This document shows, one piece after another, positions 51,658 to 61,913 of a stretch of DNA of 64,000 bases. Made by a program: the position numbers and the translations under genes. The first letter of the stretch is position 1. Each line of letters starts with the position of its first letter. Source of the DNA: Longimicrobiales bacterium (GTDB taxonomy: Bacteria > Gemmatimonadota > Gemmatimonadetes > Longimicrobiales > Gaopeijiaceae); assembly GCA_028284495.1 (NCBI GenBank), contig JANQRP010000003.1:213976-277975 (forward strand), given 5' to 3'. The notes below the pieces were generated by a model, which searched no databases, had not been told where the DNA came from, and worked only from the letters and a program-made list of their open reading frames with translations.

Positions 51658-54308
51658 ACGGACTCGTCCGCCTTCTCGTCCGCCTCCACCCGGCGCGCTT
51701 TCGCGAGCGGTTCGGCGCGGAGATGGCGGAGCATGCGCGGGCGGACGTCGAGCGTGCCCGGGCCGCGGGGCCCGGAAAGGCGGTGGCACGCCGCATCGCG
51801 GTGCTGGTGGACCTCTCGACGTCGGCGATCGCCGAACACGCGCGGCCCACATGGTCGGGCACGCGCGGGACACGAACCAGGGATGGAGCGGGGACGATGG
51901 TGATGGAATGGATTCGCGAGACCCGGCTGGCCACTCGCGCGCTCGCGCGGTCACCCGGATTCACGGCGGCCTCGGTGGCCACGCTGGCACTCGCACTCGG
52001 AGCCAACACGGCAATCTTCGCGGTGCTCGACACCGTCCTGCTCGAGCCGATGCCGTACGAGGAGCCGGCCGAGCTCGTCTACCTCGCCGGTTCGATCCCC
52101 GGCTCGGACCTGCCCGACGAATTCGGCCTGGGACTCGAGTTCTACCTCGACTTCCGCGAGGAGGCGTCGGGCCTCGAGGAGGTGGCGACCTTCAACCTCT
52201 TCACGTCCACCTTCCGGACCGACGACCGCGTGGAGCGTATTCCGATGTCGTCGCCCGACGTGTCGCTGTTCGGCCTGCTCGGCGTCGAGCCGCTGCTCGG
52301 CCGCATCGCCGATCCGGAGCGGAACGAGGCGCTCATCAGCCACGCGATGTGGACGAACTGGTTCGGCCAGGACCCGGGCATCATCGGGCGCGCGTATCCG
52401 ATGATGGACGGCACGACGCGCGAGATCGTGGGCGTCATGAAGGAGGACTTCCTGTTCCCGAACGACCGGGTCATGGTGTGGGTGCCGAACGCCCCCGATC
52501 CGTCCACGGTCAACCCGGGGAACTTCGGGTTGAACGTCGTCGGACGCCTCGCAGAGGGCGTCGACCGGGAGGCCGTCCTGCCCGAGCTGCAGGCGATCGC
52601 GCGCCGAGCTCCGGAGAAGTGGGGCGGGTCGGCGCGGTACGCGGAGGCGGTCGCGGGCTTCATCCCGATCGTCCGGCCCCTGGAGGAGGAGCTGGTCGGG
52701 GAGGCGAGGGCGCCGCTCTGGCTCCTGATGGCAGCCGTGGGCGTCGTGCTGCTGATCGCGTGCGCGAACATCGGCAACCTGTTCGCGGTGCGGGCGGAGG
52801 GTCGCGGCCGCGACCTCGCGGTGCGGCGGGCGATCGGAGCTGATCGATACCACCTGATCCGCTCGCAGCTGTCCGAGTCGATCGTGATTTCGGGCGTCTC
52901 CGGGCTGGCCGCGCTCGCGCTCGCCTGGTTCGCCATCCCCGCGGTGGTGTCGGCGATCCCGGACGGACTGCCACGGATCACGCAGGTGTCACTCGACACG
53001 CGCGCGCTGGGCTTCGCGACCGCGATGTCGCTCGTCGCCGGACTCGCGTGCGGGATCGTGCCCGCGTTCCACGCGTCGCGCCCGAATCTCTCCCGGCTCA
53101 GGGACGGAAGCCGGGGCTCGACGCGACGCGGCAGCTTCGGGCGTGACGCCCTGGTCGTCGCGCAGACGGCGCTCGCCCTCGTCCTGCTGACGGGGTCGGG
53201 GCTGCTCGTCCGGAGCTTCCAGGCGCTCTATTCCGTCGATCCGGGATACGAGGTCGAGAACGTCTTCACGTTCCAGTTCGCGCCGGAGGAGGCGCACCTC
53301 GTCGACGGGCCCACGTGGGCGGCCTTCCACGTCGAGACGATGAACCGAATTCGCGCGATGCCGGGTGTGGAGTCGGTGGGGATCGTCGAGAACGTCCCCC
53401 TCGACGAAGGGGTGCGCGGCGTGCGTGTGCGGACGGCGGAGAATCCCGATCCCGAGACCTCGGTTCTCGGAAGTGCGACCCTCGCCGCGGGCGACTACTT
53501 CGAGGCCATGGGCATCAGCGTGGTCGCCGGACGCGGGTTCACCGACGACGACGCGATCACGCCCGGAAATGCCGTGGTGAGTCGGACGCTCGCGCAGACC
53601 CTGTGGCCGGGCGAGGACCCAATCGGGCGCCAGATCGAGTCCACCGTCATGCCCGACAGCTGGCACACCGTGGTCGGGATGGTGGAGGACGTGCTCCAGT
53701 ACGACATGCGGGGCGAGCCGGAGCCGCTGATCTACTACCCGATCGTGTTCGAGAACACCGAGGCGCAGGTCACCTCGCCCGGGTACGTGATCAAGACCGA
53801 ACGCGCGGAAACGATCGCGCCGGACATCCGAGCGCTCGTGCGGGAGATCGCGCCCTCCGCGCCGATGTACAGGACCTTCACCATGAAAGGACTGCTGGAC
53901 CGCGCGAACGCACCGCTCACCTTCACGATGATCGCGCTCGTGATCGCGGCCGGGATGTCGCTGCTGCTCGGCGCCATCGGACTGTTCGGCGTGCTCTCCT
54001 ACGTCGTGAGCCAGCGGAGCCGCGAGATCGGCGTGCGCATCGCGCTCGGAGCCGAGACGTCCCGAGTCCAGAGAATGGTCGTGGCCCAGGGCGCGCGCGT
54101 CGTGGCCATCGGCGTGGGCCTGGGGATGCTGGGCGCCCTGGGGGTCGGACGCGCCATCGAGGGCCTGTTGTTCGGCGTGCGCCCGCTGGATCCCGGCACC
54201 TTCGTCGCGGCCACCGCGGTGATGCTCGCCGTCGGACTCGCCGCCAGCTGGTTCCCGGCCCGGAGGGCTTCGACGATCGACCCCATCGTCTCGATGCGAG
54301 TCGACTGA
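51654..54308 (+). CDS. ADOP-family ABC permease with N-terminal prefix domain, PadR-coupled
   Basis: 884 aa from GTG 51654 overlapping the padR stop. Residues ~1 to 80 are the extra N-terminal region found in PadR-coupled ADOPs (LVRLLVRLHPARFRERFGAE), with a short helix before the standard ADOP body: WIRETRLATRALARSPGFTA, LALALGANTAIFAVLDTVLL and the two MacB-FtsX halves. AVGVVLLIACANIGNLFAVR opens the first FtsX block; the last ends SWFPARRASTIDPIVSMRVD. The ATPase partner is not adjacent. The 31938 protein is a shorter member without the prefix. Confidence 0.92.
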   Translation: MNGLVRLLVRLHPARFRERFGAEMAEHARADVERARAAGPGKAVARRIAVLVDLSTSAIAEHARPTWSGTRGTRTRDGAGTMVMEWIRETRLATRALARSPGFTAASVATLALALGANTAIFAVLDTVLLEPMPYEEPAELVYLAGSIPGSDLPDEFGLGLEFYLDFREEASGLEEVATFNLFTSTFRTDDRVERIPMSSPDVSLFGLLGVEPLLGRIADPERNEALISHAMWTNWFGQDPGIIGRAYPMMDGTTREIVGVMKEDFLFPNDRVMVWVPNAPDPSTVNPGNFGLNVVGRLAEGVDREAVLPELQAIARRAPEKWGGSARYAEAVAGFIPIVRPLEEELVGEARAPLWLLMAAVGVVLLIACANIGNLFAVRAEGRGRDLAVRRAIGADRYHLIRSQLSESIVISGVSGLAALALAWFAIPAVVSAIPDGLPRITQVSLDTRALGFATAMSLVAGLACGIVPAFHASRPNLSRLRDGSRGSTRRGSFGRDALVVAQTALALVLLTGSGLLVRSFQALYSVDPGYEVENVFTFQFAPEEAHLVDGPTWAAFHVETMNRIRAMPGVESVGIVENVPLDEGVRGVRVRTAENPDPETSVLGSATLAAGDYFEAMGISVVAGRGFTDDDAITPGNAVVSRTLAQTLWPGEDPIGRQIESTVMPDSWHTVVGMVEDVLQYDMRGEPEPLIYYPIVFENTEAQVTSPGYVIKTERAETIAPDIRALVREIAPSAPMYRTFTMKGLLDRANAPLTFTMIALVIAAGMSLLLGAIGLFGVLSYVVSQRSREIGVRIALGAETSRVQRMVVAQGARVVAIGVGLGMLGALGVGRAIEGLLFGVRPLDPGTFVAATAVMLAVGLAASWFPARRASTIDPIVSMRVD

Positions 54309-54309
54309 T

Positions 54310-54336
54310 CCGCGGCGGCCGAGGAGCGCGCCGCGG
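54310..54336. terminator. Hairpin between convergent ADOP and ahcY genes
   Basis: CCGCGGCG and CGCCGCGG form a perfect 8-bp stem with an 11-nt loop in the 53-bp gap between convergent genes. No U-tract; weak bidirectional terminator candidate. Confidence 0.4.
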
Positions 54337-54361
54337 CGGGCGATGCGCTACGGCGGGTCGA

Positions 54362-55927
54362 TCAGTAGCGGTAGTGCTCCGGCTTGTAGGGCCCCTCGAC
54401 GGGGACTCCGATATACCGGGCCTGCTCGTCGCTCAGTTCGGTGAGCTCCGCGCCGAGGTGCTGCAGGTGCAGCCGCGCCACCTTCTCGTCGAGCTTCTTC
54501 GGCAGCACGTAGACGCGCTTGCCGTACTTCCCGTCGTTGCGGGCCAGCTCGATCTGGGCGATCACCTGGTTGGTGAAGCTCGCGCTCATCACGAAGCTCG
54601 GGTGACCCGTAGCGCAGCCGAGGTTCATCAGCCGCCCCTCGGCCAGAATCAGGACCGAGTGGCCGTCCGGGAAGACGAACTCGTCGTACTGGGGCTTGAT
54701 GTTGATCTTCTCGAGGCCCTCGACCCTGTAGAGGCCGGCCATGTCGATCTCGTTGTCGAAGTGGCCGATGTTGGCGACGATCGCCTTGTCCTTCATCCGC
54801 GACATCTCGGCGACCGTGATGATGTCCTTGTTGCCGGTCGCGGTGATGAAGATGTCGGCCTCCTCCAGGACGCTCTCGAGCTTCTTCACCTGGAAGCCCT
54901 CCATGGCGGCCTGGAGCGCGCAGATCGGGTCGATCTCGGCGATCACCACGCGGGCGCCCTGCCCGCGGAGCGCCTGCGCGCAGCCCTTCCCGACGTCGCC
55001 GTAGCCGAGCACGACGCACATCTTGCCGGAGATCATGACGTCGGTGGCGCGGTTGAGTCCGTCCACCACGGAGTGCCGGCATCCGTAGAGGTTGTCGAAC
55101 TTCGACTTGGTCACCGAGTCGTTCACGTTGATGGCCGGGAACAGAAGCGTGCCGTCGCGCTCCATCTCGTACAGACGCATCACGCCCGTCGTGGTCTCCT
55201 CCGACACGCCCCGGATGTGCGGCGCCATGTCGGTCCACTTGGACGGTGTGTCCACGAGCGTGCGGCGCAGGACCGCCAGAATCTCGCCCCACTCGGCCGG
55301 CTCGTTCTCGGCGTCGAACGCCGGCACCGCGCCGGCTGCCTCGAACTCCACGCCCCGGTGAATGAGCAGCGTCGCGTCCCCGCCGTCGTCCACGAGCAGG
55401 TCGGGGCCCGACCCGTCCGGCCACGTGAGCATCTGATCGGTGCACCACCAGTACTCGGCGAGCGTCTCGCCCTTCCAGGCGAAGACGGCCGGGCCGGTGG
55501 GGTTCTCGAGCGTCCCGTCCCGTCCGACCACGGTGGCGGCGGCGGCGTGGTCCTGCGTCGAGAAGATGTTGCACGAGGCCCAGCGCACGTCGGCGCCCAG
55601 ATCCACGAGCGTCTCGATGAGGACGGCCGTCTGCACGGTCATGTGCAGCGAGCCGGCGACCTTGAGGCCGGCGAGGGGCTTCTCGCCCCCGTACTCCTCG
55701 CGCGCCGCCATGAGGCCCGGCATCTCCTGCTCGGCAAGCCGGATCTCCTTCCTGCCCCACTCGTGGAGCCCGAGATCGGCGACCTTGAACGCCGGGCGGT
55801 CCGGGGAGGCGCTGGACGGGAGGTCGGTCGCTCCCTCGGTCGACGACGGGGCGGTGGCGTGCTGCTTGGGCTCGGTGACGGCCCCCGGCGTGGCCGAGGA
55901 CTTAACGGGTGTGGCTGTAGGCTCCAT
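54362..55927 (-). CDS. ahcY: S-adenosylhomocysteine hydrolase AhcY
   Basis: 521 aa. Splits SAH into adenosine and homocysteine, relieving inhibition of methyltransferases. Signatures: the substrate region ([36 protein letters not shown]), the NAD fold [19 protein letters not shown], and the conserved C-terminus [20 protein letters not shown] then KPEHYRY. The first ~45 residues ([20 protein letters not shown] and following) are a disordered extension not seen in most bacterial forms. The homocysteine it makes is the substrate of MetH, 53 kb away. Its leader carries two hairpins. Confidence 0.96.
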   Translation of the reverse strand: MEPTATPVKSSATPGAVTEPKQHATAPSSTEGATDLPSSASPDRPAFKVADLGLHEWGRKEIRLAEQEMPGLMAAREEYGGEKPLAGLKVAGSLHMTVQTAVLIETLVDLGADVRWASCNIFSTQDHAAAATVVGRDGTLENPTGPAVFAWKGETLAEYWWCTDQMLTWPDGSGPDLLVDDGGDATLLIHRGVEFEAAGAVPAFDAENEPAEWGEILAVLRRTLVDTPSKWTDMAPHIRGVSEETTTGVMRLYEMERDGTLLFPAINVNDSVTKSKFDNLYGCRHSVVDGLNRATDVMISGKMCVVLGYGDVGKGCAQALRGQGARVVIAEIDPICALQAAMEGFQVKKLESVLEEADIFITATGNKDIITVAEMSRMKDKAIVANIGHFDNEIDMAGLYRVEGLEKINIKPQYDEFVFPDGHSVLILAEGRLMNLGCATGHPSFVMSASFTNQVIAQIELARNDGKYGKRVYVLPKKLDEKVARLHLQHLGAELTELSDEQARYIGVPVEGPYKPEHYRY

Positions 55928-55960
55928 CTATCTGCGTCGGCTCGAGGTGAGGACTTGCGT

Positions 55961-56022
55961 GTCGGCGAAGTCGCCGACCAGGAATTTCTAACGATCCCCG
56001 CACGAGGTGAACCCTCGTCGGG
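55961..56022 (-). promoter_or_regulatory. Two hairpins in the ahcY leader
   Basis: Hairpin 1 (55961 to 55978) is GTCGGCG-N4-CGCCGAC, perfect 7 bp, ending 33 nt before the ATG. Hairpin 2 (55997 to 56022) pairs CCCG-ACGAGG with CCTCGT-CGGG through a single bulge. They do not match the SAH, SAM-I or SAM-II riboswitch cores that I know, so either simple leader structure or an unrecognised element. Nearby on the plus strand, TTGACC (56093) with 17 nt to TCGATT is a poor promoter candidate for the desaturase. Confidence 0.4.
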
Positions 56023-56165
56023 CACCGCCCCATGTGTCCCCGCGACACCTGGGAACGTTCCGGGTCGAGGATCTCCGAACTCCGCTCCCCGCTTGACCTT
56101 CCCCGGAGCGCCGGTTCGATTTCGAGGTTGTTCAGGAAGTCTGACACCCCCAGAGGGCGCCACAC

Positions 56166-57365
56166 GTGCATCCAGAACATCCGCATGCAGCGGCTCACGG
56201 TCACCACGACCACGAGCCCCACAACGATATCATCTACCCACTGACGATCCCGTTCATCCTCGTCCACCTCGCGGTGTTCGGGGTGTTCTGGACGGGCATC
56301 AGCTGGGAAACGGCGGCCGTCGCGGTCGCGCTCTACGTCATCCGGATGTGGGCGATCACGGCCGGATTCCACCGGTACTTCTCGCACCGCAGCTACAAGA
56401 CCTCGCGGTGGTTCCAGTTCGTGATGGCATTCATCGCCCAGTCTTCCGCCCAGCGGGGCGCGATCTGGTGGGCGGCGATCCATCGCCATCACCATCTGCA
56501 CTCCGATACCGAGCAGGACATCCACTCGCCCGAGCACGACGGGTTCTGGATGTCGCACGTCGGATGGATCTTCCGGCCGCGCACGAGCAACGCGGACTAT
56601 TCGTCCGTGAAGGACCTCACGCGGTACCCGGAGCTGGTCTTTCTCGACCGGTGGCACCTGATCCCGCCGGTGATGCTGGCGGTCGGCCTCTTCATGTGGG
56701 GCGGGTGGGAGATGCTCGTGGTCGGCTTCTTCATGAGCACGGTCGCGCTCTATCACGGCACGTTCTTCATCAATTCGCTCGCGCACGTGGTCGGGTCGCA
56801 GCGTTATGTGACCGGTGACCGCAGCCGCAACAACTGGTGGCTCGCGCTCATCACGCTCGGCGAGGGGTGGCACAACAACCACCACCACTACCAGAGCGCC
56901 ACGGCGCAGGGCTGGCGCTGGTACGAGATCGACATCTCGTACTACATCCTCAAGGCGATGTCCTGGACCGGCCTCGTCTGGGATCTTCGGGCCCCGCCGG
57001 CCGAGGTCGTGGACAACACGCGCCCGGTCGGACGCAAGGTGCTCGAGAACGTGGCGGTCCAGGTCGCGGCCACGGTGTCGGTACAGCAGGTCGTCGAGGA
57101 GCTCCGGCGTCGCTGGGACTCCGACAAGATCGAGGAGCTTCGCGCCGCCGCCCGGCAGGCGCGTGACGACGCCGAAGCCCGTCTGCACGAGATCTTCGAC
57201 TCGATGCACCTTCCGGAGGTACCGTCGGTGGACGAACTCCGGGATCGGGCCCGCCAGATGTTCGCGGACTCTCCGTCGCTCGACGATATCGCCGTGCGCG
57301 CGCGCGAGCTGACCATCGAGGCGATCTCCGCGCGGCTTCTCGAGCTGTCGCCCAACTCCGCCTGA
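56166..57365 (+). CDS. Acyl-CoA/acyl-lipid desaturase (fatty acid desaturase family)
   Basis: 399 aa from GTG 56166. Delta-9-type membrane di-iron desaturase with three histidine boxes: HRYFSH near residue 68, HRHHH near 105 and HNNHHHY near 240. About four membrane helices are visible. An N-terminal His-rich segment (HPEHPHAAAHGHHDHEPHND) may bind metal. The last ~110 residues are a charged amphipathic helical tail (EELRAAARQARDDAEARLHE), not part of the usual catalytic unit. It introduces a cis double bond, adjusting membrane fluidity. Confidence 0.9.
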   Translation: MHPEHPHAAAHGHHDHEPHNDIIYPLTIPFILVHLAVFGVFWTGISWETAAVAVALYVIRMWAITAGFHRYFSHRSYKTSRWFQFVMAFIAQSSAQRGAIWWAAIHRHHHLHSDTEQDIHSPEHDGFWMSHVGWIFRPRTSNADYSSVKDLTRYPELVFLDRWHLIPPVMLAVGLFMWGGWEMLVVGFFMSTVALYHGTFFINSLAHVVGSQRYVTGDRSRNNWWLALITLGEGWHNNHHHYQSATAQGWRWYEIDISYYILKAMSWTGLVWDLRAPPAEVVDNTRPVGRKVLENVAVQVAATVSVQQVVEELRRRWDSDKIEELRAAARQARDDAEARLHEIFDSMHLPEVPSVDELRDRARQMFADSPSLDDIAVRARELTIEAISARLLELSPNSA

Positions 57366-57412
57366 TCTTCTCCCGGTCACTCGGCCGGATCCTGAACCCC
57401 GAAGGATGAGCC

Positions 57413-59146
57413 ATGGATCTACTGCAACAGTTCGTCGACTTCATGAACGCGAACGTCGTCGAGGCGGGGATACCGGCCGGCGAAGAGAAGATCCCGTTCA
57501 TGGTCCTCATGCTCATCGGCGTGGGGCTGCTTCTCACCGTGCGGACGGGGTTCGTGCAGGTGCGGCGGCTCGGGCACGGATTCGCCGTCGCGACCGGCCG
57601 GTACGACGATCCCGACGAGCCGGGTGACGTCACGCACTTCCAGGCGCTGACCACGGCGCTGTCGGCGACGGTCGGGATCGGCAACATCGCCGGTGTCGCC
57701 ATCGCGATTCACTGGGGTGGGCCCGGCGCGCTGTTCTGGATGTGGGTGACGGCCGCCGTCGGCATGGCCACCAAGTTTTCCGAGGTCACGCTCGCCCAGC
57801 GGTACCGCGAGACCGTCTCGGCCGACGACCCGACCGCCGCGCAGGGTTCGGTGTCCGGCGGACCGATGTACTACATCGAGAAGGGGCTTGGCTCGAAGTG
57901 GAAGCCGATGGCGATCTTCTTCGCTGTGCTTCTGATGTTCACGTCGTTCCTCACCGGGAACGCGGTTCAGGCGAACACCGTCGCGGACACCGTCCAGACC
58001 AGCTTCGGCGTGCCGATGTGGATCACCGGCCTGGTTTCGGCGGCGGTCGTCGGCGCGGTCATCCTCGGTGGCATCTCGCGAATCGGCCGGGTCACGTCGA
58101 TCCTCGCCCCGACGATGGCGGCGGTGTACGTGGCCGGAGCGCTGTTCATCATTCTCGTGAATGCCGGCCAGATCGTCCCGGCCTTCTCGCTGATCCTCAC
58201 CGAGGCGTTCAACCCGAGTGCCGGGATCGCCGGTACGGGTGTCGGCGCGTTCCTCGTGACGCTGATGTGGGGCGTCCGCCGCGGGCTCTTCTCGAACGAG
58301 GCGGGCCAGGGCTCGGCTCCGATCGCCCACGCGGCGGCCAAGACGGACGAGCCGGTGTCCGAGGGTGTCGTGGCGCTGCTCGAGCCGTTCATCGACACGA
58401 TCGTGATCTGCACGATGACCGCGATGGTCATCATCATGACGGGCGTCTGGAGCGAGACCCATCCGACCGAGATCACGCTCCAGGGCGGTGACCTCAGCTG
58501 GGTCGAGTACTCGGAGTCGGGCCGCTACGCCGGCACCGACGCGCCGACCCAGCTGTCGATCGTGAACGGTGTGCAGGACGTCGAGGCACCGGGGACTCCG
58601 CTGCTCGCCTGGCACGAGGTGGCGGTCGAGGAGTTCTTCGTGGACGAGGGCCGGACCCAGCCGTTCAGCGGGACGATCGATCCCTCCACCGGGATCGCGA
58701 CCGCCACGGACGGGACCGAGTACACGTCGCTGCACGCGCTCGCCGTCGAGAGCGGTGCGCCGCTCACGCTGCTCGGCTTCCAGGAAGGACTCCCCGGAAG
58801 CTTCGGGGGTGGCATCGTGATCCTGTCCGTGATGCTCTTCGCGGTGTCGACCGCGATTTCCTGGAGCTACTACGGGGACCGTTGCGCGTACTACCTGTTC
58901 GGGCCCGCGGCCATCCTGCCCTTCAAGGCGATCTTCGTGGCGATGCACTTCTTCGGCGCGGTCGTGCCGCTGGCCGTCGTCTGGTCGCTGGGTGACATCG
59001 CGCTGGCGATCGTCATCATCCCGAACCTGATCGCGCTGCTGTTCCTCTCGGGTCAGGTGAAGGAGATGACGCAGAGCTACTTCGAGCGGAAGCCGTGGGA
59101 GACGCAGCCCGGCACCGTCGCGAAGTCCCGCTCGGGCGGAGACTGA
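57413..59146 (+). CDS. AGCS-family Na+/alanine symporter with a large insert
   Basis: 577 aa; the family is usually about 450 to 500. TTALSATVGIGNIAGVAIAI, GMATKFSEVTLAQRYR, GPMYYIEKGLG and LFSNEAGQGSAPIAHAAAK are diagnostic, and ISWSYYGDRCAYYLFGPAAI opens the last helices. Between them (residues ~348 to 460), after MIIMTGVWSETHP, sits about 100 residues of soluble, acidic sequence (TLQGGDLSWVEYSESGRYAG and following) not present in typical members. It faces the outside by topology. The protein takes up alanine or glycine with Na+. Confidence 0.9.
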   Translation: MDLLQQFVDFMNANVVEAGIPAGEEKIPFMVLMLIGVGLLLTVRTGFVQVRRLGHGFAVATGRYDDPDEPGDVTHFQALTTALSATVGIGNIAGVAIAIHWGGPGALFWMWVTAAVGMATKFSEVTLAQRYRETVSADDPTAAQGSVSGGPMYYIEKGLGSKWKPMAIFFAVLLMFTSFLTGNAVQANTVADTVQTSFGVPMWITGLVSAAVVGAVILGGISRIGRVTSILAPTMAAVYVAGALFIILVNAGQIVPAFSLILTEAFNPSAGIAGTGVGAFLVTLMWGVRRGLFSNEAGQGSAPIAHAAAKTDEPVSEGVVALLEPFIDTIVICTMTAMVIIMTGVWSETHPTEITLQGGDLSWVEYSESGRYAGTDAPTQLSIVNGVQDVEAPGTPLLAWHEVAVEEFFVDEGRTQPFSGTIDPSTGIATATDGTEYTSLHALAVESGAPLTLLGFQEGLPGSFGGGIVILSVMLFAVSTAISWSYYGDRCAYYLFGPAAILPFKAIFVAMHFFGAVVPLAVVWSLGDIALAIVIIPNLIALLFLSGQVKEMTQSYFERKPWETQPGTVAKSRSGGD

Positions 59147-59166
59147 CCCGAGTCGCGGCGGAGGTG

Positions 59167-59200
59167 GAGGGCGTCCCGGTCAGGCGACCGGGGCGCCCTC
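59167..59200. terminator. Strong bidirectional hairpin between AGCS and DUF983 genes
   Basis: GAGGGCG-T-CCCGGT pairs with ACCGGG-G-CGCCCTC: 13 Watson-Crick pairs plus one T-G, 6-nt loop, followed by TTCT on the plus strand. Its right arm is inside the last codons of the DUF983 gene. Confidence 0.7.
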
Positions 59201-59650
59201 TTCTCGTTCAGCGGGGTCGTTCTCCCCGTGCCCTTCGAAGTCGGCCAGCGTGGCCGGACGGAGCTGCAGGTCGATCGCCAGCCAGAGCGTCTTCGACCAC
59301 GGGTAGGTGAGGACGGGGAACGGGATCATCAACCCGATGAGCGACCACTTGATCAGATCCCACGGCACCGCGGGCCATGTGAGCAGAATCGCTGCGAGCG
59401 CGCCTCCCGCGATCATGAACTCCGCCGCGACGAAGTTGATCACGTATCCACCGAGGAAGTAGTCCGGCTCCCGCCGGTCCAGGAAGAGGTGGCAGCGGGG
59501 ACAGGTGTCGCGCATGAACACCCAGCGCCGGAACAGGCCTCCCGCGCCGCAGTTGGGGCAGCGGAGGCCCAGCCCGCGGAGCGCGTGGCGAGCGGCGCGA
59601 CGGAGGTCGAACTGCTGGGGCTCGTCGGCCCGGGTGTGGCGTCGGCTCAT
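59180..59650 (-). CDS. DUF983 membrane protein with two CxxC zinc sites
   Basis: 156 aa. Two CxxC pairs, LRCPNCGAGGLF and DTCPRCHLFLD, form a zinc knuckle typical of DUF983; then two helices, IAGGALAAILLTWPAVP and LIGLMIPFPVLTYPWSKTLW. Function unknown; small inner-membrane protein. Its 3' end carries the terminator shared with the symporter gene. Confidence 0.88.
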   Translation of the reverse strand: MSRRHTRADEPQQFDLRRAARHALRGLGLRCPNCGAGGLFRRWVFMRDTCPRCHLFLDRREPDYFLGGYVINFVAAEFMIAGGALAAILLTWPAVPWDLIKWSLIGLMIPFPVLTYPWSKTLWLAIDLQLRPATLADFEGHGENDPAEREEGAPVA

Positions 59651-59661
59651 GATCCCGGAAT

Positions 59662-60951
59662 CTAGCGTGCCGAGCGCTCGTCGTCGTCGCGCATGCGACC
59701 CTCGCCCTCGTCCACGTCGCGCCCGTCGAGGGAACGACCCTCGCGGTCGCCAACGATCCGGCCGGGTAGCAGCGCGTCCGGGCCGAAGCGGTCGCGGACG
59801 CCGTCCATGGTGCGGTGCAGGTCGCGCAGCCGCTCCGACTCGAACGTCTCCCCGCCGTCGAAAAGCGCGAGCTGCCGGCCGTCGTCCCGCTCGGCGAGAT
59901 TCGAGAGGCCGACGCCGATGAGCCGCGCCCCCGTGCGCCGCTGACGCCTCAGGTCGGCGAGCAGCTCCCTTGCGACCGGGAAGAGGGTGGAGTCCAGCTC
60001 GACCGGCTCCGGGAAGGTGTGGCTGCGCGAACGTGTGGTGAAGTCGCCGTCACGAAGCTTCACGCCGAGCGTCCGAGCCTGGAGCCCCTCGGAACGCAGC
60101 TGGCGAGCGACGCCGACGGTGAGCTTCAGCATTCGTCGTTCGAGCTCGTCGTCGTCGTCGATGTCGCGCGAGAAGGTGCGCTCGGCCGAGATCGACTTCC
60201 GCGGGTCGCGAGGGTTCACCTCGTCCGACCCGACGCCGAGGGCCCGACGCCGAAGCCACTCGGCACGTCGCTCCCCGAACCACCGGACCAGCCACTCGCG
60301 TTCGACCGCCAGGAGGTCGGGTACGCGGCGAAGACCGCGGCCCCGCAGCTCCCCGGCGAGGGTCGGCCCGACACCCGGGATGTCGGCCAACTCGTGCTCG
60401 GCGAGGAAGGCGGCCTCCCCGCCCGACGGAACCACATGAACACCGTTCGGCTTCGCGCGGCGGGTGGCGAGCTTGGCCACGAGCCGGTTGGTTCCCCCGC
60501 CGATCGACACGCGGATGGCGCTCCGCTCGTGGACCTCCCGCCGGATCCGCTCGGCGGTCTCCTCCAGCGGCTCGCCCCGGAAGAGCCGCTCGGTGCCGGT
60601 CAGGTCCAGGTAGAACTCGTCGATCGAAGCGGCCTGGACCACCGGTGCGAGATCCTGGAGGACCTCGCGAACGGCGCGACTTCGCGCCGAGCAGGCGGAC
60701 CGGGAAACGCCGACCACCATGGCGTTGGGACAGAGGCGCAGCGCCTTGCCGGTCGGCATGGCCGACCGGACCCCGAACGCGCGGCACTCGTAGGATGCGG
60801 ACGTAACGACCCCGCGACCCGATGCCGACCCGCCGACGATGAGGAGCGCCGCCCGGCCGGCTCCCTCCGGGTCCTCGAGTCGCGCGACCTGGACGAAGAA
60901 CTGGTCGCAGTCCACGAGGAGAATTCTGCGGGGGGTGGGCGGGTCGGACAC
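59662..60951 (-). CDS. dinB: DNA polymerase IV (Y family, DinB)
   Basis: 429 aa from GTG 60951 ([20 protein letters not shown]). Low-fidelity translesion polymerase. Catalytic metal residues are in VDCDQFF (Asp) and the SIDEFYLD motif (Asp, Glu); [20 protein letters not shown] is the nucleotide-binding region, and [20 protein letters not shown] then [19 protein letters not shown] follow. The little-finger domain ends near LFDGGE; the last ~60 residues are a charged, disordered tail, in place of a plain clamp-binding end. No LexA box seen. Confidence 0.93.
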   Translation of the reverse strand: MSDPPTPRRILLVDCDQFFVQVARLEDPEGAGRAALLIVGGSASGRGVVTSASYECRAFGVRSAMPTGKALRLCPNAMVVGVSRSACSARSRAVREVLQDLAPVVQAASIDEFYLDLTGTERLFRGEPLEETAERIRREVHERSAIRVSIGGGTNRLVAKLATRRAKPNGVHVVPSGGEAAFLAEHELADIPGVGPTLAGELRGRGLRRVPDLLAVEREWLVRWFGERRAEWLRRRALGVGSDEVNPRDPRKSISAERTFSRDIDDDDELERRMLKLTVGVARQLRSEGLQARTLGVKLRDGDFTTRSRSHTFPEPVELDSTLFPVARELLADLRRQRRTGARLIGVGLSNLAERDDGRQLALFDGGETFESERLRDLHRTMDGVRDRFGPDALLPGRIVGDREGRSLDGRDVDEGEGRMRDDDERSAR

Positions 60952-61118
60952 GGGGTACGCCGTGGATGTGTGGCGGGGTCGATCAAGGTAGCGAATCGCA
61001 CGATCGCCGGTCGGGGACCACGGCGCGAGGACGCAGTGAATCCGCCGGAACCGCAGGCCGGACACGGGGTTTCGACATCTTCGACCCGACACCAACGCCT
61101 GCGAGGAGACGTTCCACG

Positions 61119-61757
61119 ATGGCCTACCCCTTCGAGCTGCCCGAGCTCGGATTCGCGTACGACGCTCTCGAGCCGCACATCGACGCCCGGACGATGGAGA
61201 TCCATCACTCGAAGCACCACGCCGGGTACACCAAGAAGCTGAATGCCGCCCTCGAGGGACACGCCGACCTGCACGGCTACTCGGCCGGACAGCTGCTCCG
61301 CGGCCTCGACGGCCTCCCGGCCTCGGTCCAGTCCGGCGTCCGGAACAACGGGGGCGGGTTCCACAACCACGCGCTCTTCTGGGACGTTCTCACGCCCGGA
61401 GGCTCGGCTGCGCCGACCGGCGGGCTCGCCTCGGCGATCGACGCCGCCTTCGGCTCGGTCGACGCGCTCAAGGAAAAGCTGAACGCCGCTGCCGGATCGC
61501 AGTTCGGCTCGGGGTGGGGGTGGCTCGCGATCTCGCCGTTCGGCGAGCTCCAGGTCATGGCGACCGCCAACCAGGACAGCCCGCTTCTCGACGGCTACAC
61601 GCCGATCTTCGGCGTCGACGTATGGGAGCACGCGTACTACCTGCACTATCAGAATCGTCGTCCGGACTACCTGTCCGCGATCTGGAACGTGGTCAACTGG
61701 GACCGGGTCGGCGCGCGCTACGAGGCCGCCAAGGACGGTTGGATCGAGACGGCCTGA
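61119..61757 (+). CDS. Fe/Mn superoxide dismutase
   Basis: 212 aa from ATG 61119. Dismutates superoxide to oxygen and hydrogen peroxide. Metal ligands are in [11 protein letters not shown] (first His), FHNHALFW (second His) and [11 protein letters not shown] (Asp and His), with the conserved GSGWGWLA. The metal, Fe or Mn, cannot be assigned by eye. It is followed by a strong hairpin terminator. Confidence 0.95.
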   Translation: MAYPFELPELGFAYDALEPHIDARTMEIHHSKHHAGYTKKLNAALEGHADLHGYSAGQLLRGLDGLPASVQSGVRNNGGGFHNHALFWDVLTPGGSAAPTGGLASAIDAAFGSVDALKEKLNAAAGSQFGSGWGWLAISPFGELQVMATANQDSPLLDGYTPIFGVDVWEHAYYLHYQNRRPDYLSAIWNVVNWDRVGARYEAAKDGWIETA

Positions 61758-61841
61758 CCGCTCGGTCGATCGCGGGGCGCCGGACAGATAGTCATTGCGC
61801 CTTGTGCGCCGGACACCAAATGTTTATCTGATGTTCGACGT

Positions 61842-61872
61842 GGCGCGGCACCGCTCACCGCGGTGCCTCGCC
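61842..61872 (+). terminator. Hairpin terminator after the superoxide dismutase gene
   Basis: GGCG-c-GGCACCGC pairs with GCGGTGCC-t-CGCC, a 12-bp stem with one mismatch and a 5-nt loop, followed by CGTTTGT. The stem is 85 bp after the stop codon. Confidence 0.6.
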
Positions 61873-61913
61873 CGTTTGTCCGTCCACGTGTACGACCCGA
61901 GCCCTGATCGACG

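Noticed and set aside
55928..56040. SAH riboswitch before ahcY.
   Set aside because: The conserved SAH core is not present; the hairpins are simple stems.
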